A DNA stretch of 64,000 nucleotides from Selaginella moellendorffii (lineage: Eukaryota > Streptophyta > Lycopodiopsida > Selaginellales > Selaginellaceae), in contig NW_003314308.1 of NCBI RefSeq assembly GCF_000143415.4, positions 514,794 to 578,793 on the forward strand, written 5' to 3'. Position 1 is the first letter of the stretch. The number at the start of each line of letters is the position of its first letter. The notes beneath the pieces are model-generated. The model searched no databases, was not told where the DNA came from, and saw only the letters and a list, made by a program, of their open reading frames with translations. This document shows, piece after piece, positions 54,245 through 62,944 of the stretch. Made by a program: the position numbers and the translations under genes.

Positions 54245-55140
54245 TAATTGCGTAGCAAAACCAAGTCTCAATAAAAGAAGAAGAGAGAAATGAAAGTTTC
54301 CAATCCAACCTTCTTAACATGGGAGCCCATGATCACAGCTTCCCTCAAATCGTTACCGCCATCACCGTTAGCCACAGCAGCCGCCTTGCCAAAGCTCCAG
54401 AAAGATCTCCATGGACGAATCCCCGAAACTCTTCGTCCATCTCTCGCAAAGCCTCCCTCGGCCGTTGATTGGCATTGCCATTTTGAGGCTCTTCGTCCAG
54501 ATGGTCTTCACGAGTTTCTGTGAGTGACGAGCACTCGTCTAGTTGCTGTACCCCTTGATACCTTGAATCCCTGGCACTGCCGTTGGACGCCCGGTCCGGC
54601 ATGCCTGGCGATTGTGAGACAGTGAATCCCATGAGCGAAGTAGTGGATCGCCTGGACCATCCGGATGCTGGTCTTCCATGTCATCTTCTGCTTCTAAGCC
54701 AGCTGATTTGCCTTCTCGTTGTTGTTTGCCTGTGTTACTCCAAGTTCTCTCCCATTTCTTCACTTTCTTCTTCTTCAGCATCTAAGTTCGCCTTCCTAAT
54801 AACTCATCTGGTGGTGCGCTTTCAGTGCTCACCGGTTGCATATCAGCTTCTTCTCCTTCTTCTGTGCTGGAACTTTGCTCCAAGCATGCATCTTGCTTTA
54901 GCTCGCCAGCCTTTGCTTCTTGTTCTTCCAAACCGAGAAGCTCTGGGCTCAAAAACTCCAGCATTCCGGTGTTATTCGGCTCCACCTCCATGACAATCTC
55001 TGCGGGGCAGCGAAATTCGGATAGACTCACAATGCCATGCAGTTGATAGATAGATATGGATATGACGATCTTTGAGGAGCCCGCAGGAAAAAAAGTGGGA
55101 GAGAAGAAGATCTAGTGCGATGAGCTCCTTCCATGTCTCC
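54245..55140 (-). pseudogene. Duplicated 3' fragment of the PPR gene at 58588-61152
   Basis: DNA and translated pieces match the acidic tail of that gene: EVEPNNTGMLEFL, EEQEAKAGELK, DDMEDQHPDGPG, VPDRASNGSARDSRYQGVQ. The match runs upstream to about 53790 in non-coding sequence. An insertion of about 95 bp (about 55020-55116) interrupts it. No repeats and no start are present, so it is not a gene. Confidence 0.8.
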
Positions 55141-55245
55141 AGAAACAAATTTGTTGCACTTAGTTTATATTAATTCAATTTTTAATTATTATGAAATCTT
55201 TTTTAAATGTTTAGGAAGGAAATTATAATAATTTGCTACGTGTTA

Positions 55246-55541
55246 TTGGTTTGCTTAAGCAAACCTATAGGGATGGTCGTGAATATACCTAGAATATTCT
55301 TGGATATTCTAGGATATTTTACCATCTAATGGTTGTTATTCATTTAGATTAATCTTGTATTTATAATTTATAAACTTTCTTAAACCTTTTCTAGTATATT
55401 CTTTTTTATTCTACCATCTAATGGTTGATATGCAATAAAATTAATCTTGTATATATAAATTACAAACATGCTTATAATTATAAACTTTATTTGATCAATT
55501 GGATTAATAAGTAATAATAACACTAGTATTAAGCAAACCAA
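55246..55541 (-). mobile_element. MITE-like element, inverted copy, 13-bp TIRs
   Basis: Termini TTGGTTTGCTTAA (55246-55258) and TTAAGCAAACCAA (55529-55541), perfect inverted repeats, 296 bp. The interior matches 42106-42491 in reverse orientation (for example ACCATCTAATGGTTG). The 18-bp palindrome GGTTTGCTTAAGCAAACC is at 55248-55265. Confidence 0.75.
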
Positions 55542-55559
55542 GCGTTGCTACATGCAATG

Positions 55560-55868
55560 CGTAGAAATTTATTTTTAATTTTTAATAAATTATTTTTATT
55601 TATTATTCAATTGATCAAATAAAAGATTATAATTATAAACATGTTCATAATTTATAAACACAAAATTATTTTTATTCCATATCAACAATTAGATGGTAGA
55701 ATAAAAAAGAATATACTAGAAAGTGTTTAAGAAAGTTTATAAATTATAAATACAAGATTAATCTAAATGAATAACAACCTTTACATGGTAAAATATCTGA
55801 GAATATCTAAACATATTTTAGATATATTCACTACCATCTCAGTCCCCTTACAAGTTTGTTTGAGCAAA
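55560..55868 (+). mobile_element. MITE-like element, degenerate third copy
   Basis: The interior matches the 42106 element in the same orientation (TTGATCAAATAAA, GGTAGAATAAAAAAGAATAT). Its right end is the degenerate GTTTGTTTGAGCAAAC. The left end is not clear. Confidence 0.55.
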
Positions 55869-56170
55869 CAAATAAATAAATAAATAATTTAAATGAATAA
55901 TAACCATTAATTGGTAAAATATCCTAGAATATTCAAATATATTTTAAATATATAGATGTTTACTTAAGCATATGCTAACTGGACTGCAATGGCGAGGAAG
56001 AAATCAAGATCTTTGCCCTAATTGCGATTCCATTCCAAAATGGTAGATCTTTTGAGATAATTGCCTGAAAATTGTGAATAGAAGCAGCAGATTGGGAGCT
56101 TCCAATCTAACCTTGGCACAAAGTAAGAGCAGCCTAAAGTGTCTTTGTTTATTCCAGTCAATATGTTTCA

Positions 56171-57734
56171 TTACTTGCGGAGAAGTGGAACCAATGCAAG
56201 TGGACGAGCCCGCATGAGCGTGAACCCGACCCCCTCGCCCACGTCCACCTCTTTACCATCTGGTGTTGTCCAGTTGAATCTGTAGAGAAGATTGGCAAGA
56301 ACAAAATGAACAGCAGTCATCCCCAAGTTCATCCCCGGGCAGGATCGCCGGCCAAAGCCAAACGTCATGAGTTCCACGGCCGCATTGAATTCGCTGCTCA
56401 TCCTCTCCGGGATGAACTCCAGAGGATTCTCCCAGATGCTTGGATCCCGGCCGATGGCGTAGAGGTTGATCAACACTTGGGTCTTGGCTGGGATTGTGTA
56501 GCCAGCTTCTTCAAGCTTTCATACATGTCGATAAGAAATTAAGCGATCTAGCGAGGATCAAACCTTTTAAACTACTTACCTTACAGTCGGCAGTGGATTC
56601 GCGTGGAACCATGAGTGGCGCCGGAGGGTGCTGGCGCAGTGTCTCCTTGACAATCGCGCCGAGGTACTTGAGCTTGGGAATGTCGGCCTCGCTCACTATG
56701 GCGCTACTAGCAGGGATCACGTCGTCCAATTCCTTCTGGGCTTTTGCCAAGATTTGTGGATGAAGAAGTAGCTCCGTGAGAGCCCAGTCTATAGCTGTGG
56801 CAGTCGTGTGCAGCCCTGCACTCACAGCATCCTAGCAAGAACGGCCAACGAGTTAGTCAACACTCAAGTCAACCCCCAGTCTTACCAGCATGAGGCACCG
56901 GATGGTAAGATCTGACATGTTGTCGAGCGAGAGCAAGACGTCCAGGAAGCTCTCGCCGCCATGGCCTTGCTTGGCTATGGAGGATCGGTGCTCGTCAATG
57001 TGTGCTTGAAGCAAGGCATGGAAATTATCTGCTAAGGTCCTCAGCTTGGGCAGCGAGGGATCCATCCATTTTAGCGATGGGATGTAATCGCCGATGTGTA
57101 GGCTCCCGCCCAGCTCGTTCCCCTGGCGGATCAAGTGGAGGAAATCTTTGGCATCGAAGGTCCGGCTCGTCCCAAACACGAGCGTTTGCATGATCTCCAA
57201 GGTGAGGACGGTGAGCTCCTGCGTCATGTTCACCGTTCTTCCCAGATTCTGGGAGAGCATCGCCAGGAACTTCTCCATCTCCACTTGCCTCACTGCCGCA
57301 AAGCTCCCCACGCGGCGCGCGGTGAAGAGCTCGAGCGTGCAGATCTTGCGGAGCTCCCTCCATCTCGCGCCATAGCGCGCGAAGACGAGATCGTCTGGGA
57401 GGATCGCCTCGGCAAACGTGAGCGATGGCCGCGAGGAGAAGGTCCTGTCGTGGGACTTGAGGATCTCTTGGGCGATCTTGGCTGACGAGATGACGATCGT
57501 GGGGGTGTAGCCCAGGCGGAGGTAGAAGATCGGGCCGAGCTTCTTGGCGAGATCGAAGAGGATGAGATGCGGCCCGCGGGAAGTGCTGGCCAGGAGTGGA
57601 ATGTGGCCGAGGATTGGAAAGGCCCGGGGGCTTGGAGGCATGACATGGGAGCTGCGTGATTTAGATCGATCATAGTAGAAGATCACCAAGAAGAAAGAAG
57701 CCAAGAAGGCGAAAAAAACTGTGATGTGCTCCAT
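56171..57734 (-). CDS. Cytochrome P450 copy 4, I-helix Asp replaced by His, 481 aa
   Basis: Exons 56886-57734, 56580-56831, 56171-56515, no frame defects. Anchor, hinge, KETLRQHP, FIPERMSS and [10 protein letters not shown] are normal, and it ends LALVPLLRK. The I-helix reads AGLHTTATA, where copies 1-3 have AGLDTTATA (GAC to CAC). The acid at this place helps protonate the iron-bound oxygen in most P450s, so activity may be low or unusual. It is the most divergent copy in the N-terminal half (e.g. FDAKDFLHLIRQGNELGG). Confidence 0.88.
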
Positions 57735-58587
57735 GGAAGTTTGGAAATGTAGCGTGTCCTTATAAACACTTGAAAAGGTGGAATGTTTCTATGACGGAAA
57801 CTTCTATAAGCTGGAAGCGAGAAACAACCCTTCTACGTTTTGAAGTAAAATTAAACACCCTTTTCTGGTTTTATTTCGATCTAAAAAAATGCAAGGTTTC
57901 AAAATTGAAGGCCCATCTCGTGCGTCTGTGCCTTATTCAAGTATCATGAGGCTTCACCCCATCTTCCTGCTACTCCTCCTCGTCTTCAATTCTTCGTGTA
58001 AATCGTAAATCGCATCATATTCCTCCTAGATTCTGGAAAGATGCTTTTAAACCTTTTTGGACCGGAATAACGTAAAGAGCTAGAGCTATGCTAAATTTTG
58101 AGGTCACTTTTATTGAAAGTACATGGTCAACACACCAGTTAATTCAGGAACATCAGTTGTTCAGCATTAGAGACTGATTTTGGTACGCATGATTTGAATT
58201 TGTGCATTCCAATCCAGTACCTGATGGGTCAGCTTTTGTAAACTTTGTAATTTAAAGCTGTGAAATAGAGGACGTCCATTCCTAGTCAAATTTTATGACC
58301 TGATAGACAAGGTTTTCCCTTTTGTTGTGAAAGACTTCTACCTTTATATGTTGTTGTTTTGGATACGTTCAATTGGGAGACCAATGTACCTATTGTACTA
58401 ATTTCGTTAAAATCAAGTTCTAGCAAAGCCGAGTCTCAATAAAGGAAGAAGAAAGAAATGAAAGTTCCATCTCTCATCCAATCCAACCTTCTTAACATGG
58501 GAGTCCACGATCACAGCTTGGCATGGCTTGCGAGCGCAACGCACAAAGACCATAGCCCATTCCCTCGAATCGTTACCGCCATCACCG
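57735..58587. other. Intergenic region between P450 copy 4 and the PPR gene
   Basis: No gene is seen. From about 58020 it is similar to 53790-54290, the flank of the duplicated PPR fragment. Confidence 0.45.
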
Positions 58588-61152
58588 TCAGCCACAGCAG
58601 CCGCCTTGCCAAAGCTCCAGAAAGATCTCCATGAATGAATCCCCGAAACTCTTCGTCCATCTCTCGCAAAGGATTAGCTCTTCGTCCATCTCTCGCAAAG
58701 GATTAGCACTGCCGTTTTGAGCCTGGTCTTCACGAGTTTCTGTGAGTGAGGAGCACTCGTCTGCTTCCTGTACCCCTTGATACCTTGAATCCCTGGCACT
58801 GCCGTTGGACGCCCGGTCCGGCACGCCTGGCGATTGTGCGTCTTCTGGACTGATGGAAAGAACTTCATCTCTGGAGTTGGCCTCTGAGAGCTGTTCCGGA
58901 GCTGCTGTAGCGTCGGAGAACTCGGTCACGGTTTCACTCAATCGTGAGTTCTCTTCTTTGCTAGCCTGTGAATCCCATGAGTGAAGCAGTGCTTCGCCTG
59001 GACCATCCGGATGCTGGTCTTCCATGTCATCTGCTGCTTCTAAGCCAGCTGATTTGCCTTCTCGTTGTTTGCCTGTGTTGTCTATGATCGAAGCAGGCTC
59101 CAAGTTCTCTCCCATTTCTTCACTTTCTTCTTCTTCGGCGTCTAAGTTCGCCTTCCCACGAACTGGTTCATCTGGTGCTGCGCTTTCAGTACTCGCCGGT
59201 TGGATATCAGCTTCTTCTGTGCTGGAACCTGGCTGCAAGCACGCATCTTTCTTTAGCTCACCAGCCTTTGCTTCTTGTTCTTCCGAACTCTCTGTGCTTG
59301 AAGCTGATTCCGAGAAGCTCTGGGCTCTCAAAAACTCCAGCATTCCAGTGTTATTCGGCTCCAGCTCCATGACAATCTCGGCAGCGCGACGAGCTCCTTC
59401 CACGTCTCCATGAGTCTTACACGCGCCAAAAAACGCCGTCCACATCGCAGCATCGGCCTGGAACGGCATGGTCTTGATCATCTCTTCTGCCTCACGCAGC
59501 CATCCCGCACGGCCTAGGAGATCCACCATGCAACCATAGTGCTGCAAAGTTGGCCTGACCCCGAAATAGTCGTGCATAGTCGCAAAGTTGTTGCATCCTT
59601 CCTCCACCAGTCCAGCATGAGCGCAAGCCGATAGTACTCCCACAAGAGTGATGTTGTTCGGCTTCTCCCCAAGCTGCTTCATCCGGTAGAAAAGCTTGAG
59701 AGCCTCATCCCAGAGGCCGTGCTGTGCACAAGCTGTGATCATCGCGTTCCACGTACTGGCCTCCCTCACGAGCATCTTGTCAAACATCCTCCCGGCTTCC
59801 ACCAGTTCTCCACACCTTCCATACATGGTTACGATCGAGTTCGCAACCACGGGATCACTGTCAAACCCACTCTCCACGATCAAAGCGTGAACTGCTCTGC
59901 CTTCCTCAAGAGTAGAATAGCTGGCACAAGAGTTCATCACTGTCGCAAATGTCATCTCATTGGGCCTGATGCCTTGTAGCTGCATTGCTCTGAAGAGATG
60001 GAGGGCTTCGCTGCGACCGTTTTGTGCGTAAGTTGCCATCATCGCAGTCCAAAAAACGACGCTGGTATGTGAGCTCGAGAACTCGTCGAAGACAGCCTTG
60101 GCCTCTTCGACGCTACCGCATTTCCCGTACATGTTGATCAGACTAGTTCCCACCGAAACATCTTCGTAGAAACCACTGCGACGGACACAGCCGTGGATGA
60201 ACCTTCCTTCGTCCAGCACCATCCCGCTAGCGCAAGCGTTGATGAGAGCAACGCAAGCAATGCAATCGGGCTTGAGTCCTTCCACGAGCATCCTTCTGAA
60301 GAGCTTCACGGCCTCTTTTCCCGTCCCATCCTGTCCATGACTCATGATCATCGTCGTCCACGACACCACATCCCGCTGCTTCATAGCCTCAAAGACGGTG
60401 CTCGCATCCTCAAGCGATCCACACGCAATGTACATCTTGAGCAAAGCGTTGGCCACTGCTACGTCTGACTCTAGTCCCTGCTCGACTATCCTTTTGTGGA
60501 CGACCCTCCCATCAGGCAGCTTCTCCCGGCTCGAGCAAGCTCCAAGAAGCGTTAAAAACGTCACCTTGTTTGGCATCACCCCTTCCACTCTCATCCGCTT
60601 GTACAGCTCAAGAGCAGCGTCGGACTGTCCCAGTCGCGCGTGAGCACCGATCATCTCCGTCCAAAGTATGACATCCCTGCGTTTCATGCTGAAGAACAGT
60701 CTCTTGGCGTCGGCCAGTCCAGAGGCTCCCCTACACCTGAGATACATCCGGATCAAACTATACCGCACGTACAAGTCCTTGTCCATGCCTCTTTTCTCGA
60801 TGTGTGCGTGGACTCTCCTCCCTTCTTCCAGTGCCTTGAGCTCGCCACAGGCACGCAAGAGCTGTCCGTAGCTAGTGGCGCTCACCGTCTCAGCGAGCTC
60901 TAACTTGCTGACTGCCTCGGATAGCTTCCTCTTATCAAAGCTCTCCGGAGAGGTCGAGCTCGTCGAAGCAGACACTACAGAGCATCGGCTGCTCTTCTTG
61001 CGGAGTGTCAAAAACTCGTTTCTCAGAGGAGTGCTCGAGATATCCTTACAGCCCAGCTTCTTCCGAGACTGCCCTCTTGACGAAGAACTGCTGCCGGCAA
61101 CGCTACATTTCCCCCACGTACCTGCGTTGTCCACCGCCATAGCCATGAGCAT
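58588..61152 (-). CDS. PLS-type PPR protein with an acidic C-terminal tail, 854 aa
   Basis: Intronless; first ATG at 61152 (MLMAMAVDNAGTWGK), with a Ser/Arg-rich start that would fit an organelle transit peptide. About five PLS triplets (GRRVHAHIEKRGM, ALLKMYIACGSLEDA, SLINMYGKCGSVEEAKAVF, IVTMYGRCGELVEAGRMF, ending ACAHAGLVEEG and LLGRAGWLREAEEMIKTMPF). An E1-like piece (HGDVEGARRAAEIVMELEPNNTG) is followed not by E2/DYW but by about 250 residues rich in Glu, Ser and Ala. Near the end a 29-bp tandem duplication (58649-58706) changes the frame. The tail's DNA is duplicated at 54245-55140. Confidence 0.88.
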   Translation of the reverse strand: MLMAMAVDNAGTWGKCSVAGSSSSSRGQSRKKLGCKDISSTPLRNEFLTLRKKSSRCSVVSASTSSTSPESFDKRKLSEAVSKLELAETVSATSYGQLLRACGELKALEEGRRVHAHIEKRGMDKDLYVRYSLIRMYLRCRGASGLADAKRLFFSMKRRDVILWTEMIGAHARLGQSDAALELYKRMRVEGVMPNKVTFLTLLGACSSREKLPDGRVVHKRIVEQGLESDVAVANALLKMYIACGSLEDASTVFEAMKQRDVVSWTTMIMSHGQDGTGKEAVKLFRRMLVEGLKPDCIACVALINACASGMVLDEGRFIHGCVRRSGFYEDVSVGTSLINMYGKCGSVEEAKAVFDEFSSSHTSVVFWTAMMATYAQNGRSEALHLFRAMQLQGIRPNEMTFATVMNSCASYSTLEEGRAVHALIVESGFDSDPVVANSIVTMYGRCGELVEAGRMFDKMLVREASTWNAMITACAQHGLWDEALKLFYRMKQLGEKPNNITLVGVLSACAHAGLVEEGCNNFATMHDYFGVRPTLQHYGCMVDLLGRAGWLREAEEMIKTMPFQADAAMWTAFFGACKTHGDVEGARRAAEIVMELEPNNTGMLEFLRAQSFSESASSTESSEEQEAKAGELKKDACLQPGSSTEEADIQPASTESAAPDEPVRGKANLDAEEEESEEMGENLEPASIIDNTGKQREGKSAGLEAADDMEDQHPDGPGEALLHSWDSQASKEENSRLSETVTEFSDATAAPEQLSEANSRDEVLSISPEDAQSPGVPDRASNGSARDSRYQGVQEADECSSLTETREDQAQNGSANPLREMDEELILCERWTKSFGDSFMEIFLELWQGGCCG
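58649..58706 (-). repeat. 29-bp tandem duplication in the PPR tail
   Basis: The unit containing CTCTTCGTCCATCTCTCGC occurs twice, 58649-58677 and 58678-58706. Because 29 is not a multiple of three, the end of the protein is read in a new frame. Confidence 0.9.
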
Positions 61153-61413
61153 CCTCTATCTACAAAACCCTACTAAGCTCCTCTAAAACCCCGAAGGCAA
61201 CAGCATATGCCGTAACGGTCAACTGGTTGTCTTGGAGCCCAGTAAACAAAATCACTGCACACAGCATCAAACGTTACTGCCCAACGAAAGATTTTTACAC
61301 CGAAAGATTAAGTTACCTGGATTTCTTCAGTGTCAAAATCAGTCTCGCTCCTACATTAAGTAGAATGGTTTAGTATTTGGAGAACAAGGACAAAACGACG
61401 ATTTTAACTCACC

Positions 61414-62880
61414 TTAGAACACTTGTCTGATATTTATGTTTATCCGGGACTGTTGAATGTAGTCCAGAATTGCAACGTTTTCTTTGATCTCGCCCATTGC
61501 AAGAGCTGAGAAATCTGGCAGGTCGGACTCTTTGCAACCTGTAAATATCCTTGGCACGCCTGCGTGTTAAGTCATAACATCGCGATGGTTTATCTCGAAA
61601 CACCAAAGAGACTACATACCATGAAAGCAGCGTCTGGAAGGACCAGCCATGAGGACACAGTCTCCACTCCGCAAGAACATTGCCACGGGTGGATCGTCAC
61701 GAGTTTCGCCTCCAAGCAAGAAGATTGCCTTACAACCCAGGCTATTGAAGCTCAAAGTGTGAGAGTTTTACAAGAAAAAAGGAATAGAGAGAGAGCACCT
61801 GATGCTCACGATTGGTTTGCTCCAGTCCGCTTCCATATCGTCTATATGACCTCCCAACATATCATCTAGATCGCACTAAGTCAATATCTCGGATACGCAA
61901 AGAAAAGCATACCTGGACCAAAGAAATTAACAATAGCAGCCTCGGCACGAAACTGGTCACCATTCATCGCTGGTGATGCCAACTTAGTTGCCAGTTCTGA
62001 AAGCGCCGGTGGAAAACTTCGATATGGAATGGAAATATCGTAAGCTCGCTGCAAGAGCAGAAATAAAAAAGAAAGCTCGTAAGAAGCACGCAAAGAAGAT
62101 CCTGAAAAGCTCGACTCACTTTGGACCAGTCGAACTGGACTCCCAGAGTTGCCCACCGCAGCTTACGAAGAAGTGCTGTCGCCGAAACCACTCCTTCCTG
62201 TTTTCTCTCGTCTCCCGGATCCGCAAACTCCCACTTCCTTACAAACAAATCTCCGTTTTCCTCACGGCTACTTTCGAGCGTGCGAGGCCTGATCGAAGAT
62301 TCATGCTCGTCATTCTTGTCCTCTCGGCAGGCACTGAGAGATCCCGAGCACAGCTGAGCTGATATGTCCACAGGCCCGGTTGGAGAAAGCACTCTCTTTT
62401 TGGTGGCAGAAGACCACAAGCCAAACAAAGGACCATAGTGAGCACTGTGACTTGTCCGATTTGGAGGCTCGGGAAAAACCGTGAGTGCCTCGCGAATCCA
62501 GTGGAACTGCTGGTCGTGCGGCACAGCTCGAGGAATAAAGAAGAATCCTATAGAACATAGAACATAGAACATAGAGAAAGAAGTAATCCATAATCACGTA
62601 CCTGTGTGGCCTTCCAGCGCATAAACAGGAAAATCCGAATGATCGAGTCGCGTAACACCATCGCCATCGCGAATCCTCTCGAAGTCGATGACCTGAGAGA
62701 GATCCGTGACTGGGATCTCCATTCTGGATCGACAACTCGTGAAATCGAGCTGGAATTTCTTCGCTAGTCTTACCTGCTGTGCTTGTGCGTCGTGGATTGC
62801 TTGTAGAGCTTGTATTTCTTCTCGGCGCGCCGGAACGCCGTGCGCCCGCCATCGCCGGCTTGGGCATCCAGGTAGCCCAT
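61414..62880 (-). CDS. ALKBH1: ALKBH1-type 2-oxoglutarate/Fe(II) dioxygenase, 375 aa, 7 exons
   Basis: Exons 62774-62880, 62602-62723, 62120-62547, 61913-62048, 61799-61865, 61620-61741, 61414-61559; 1128 nt in frame from MGYLDAQAGDGG. ALKBH1 proteins remove methyl groups from nucleic acid bases (tRNA m1A, DNA 6mA and related substrates). Iron ligands are His271 and Asp273 in LGGHIDDME, and His327 in RRCFHGVP; the 2-oxoglutarate arginine motif RININIRQVF ends the chain. The AlkB fold elements AAIVNFFGP, SISLGCKAIFLLGG and AMFLRSGDCVLMAGPSR are all present. Nuclear, mitochondrial or plastid location cannot be told from the sequence. Confidence 0.93.
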
Positions 62881-62944
62881 TTCTTAGGGCTTTTGCTCGA
62901 AAAAGATTCGAGCGAATATGCTACATATGAAAACATGGGGGCTT

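Noticed and set aside
30040-57734. Horizontal transfer of the GC-rich P450 genes
   Set aside because: They have short plant-type introns, an ER anchor and A-type P450 motifs; the GC contrast comes from the AT-rich transposon surroundings.
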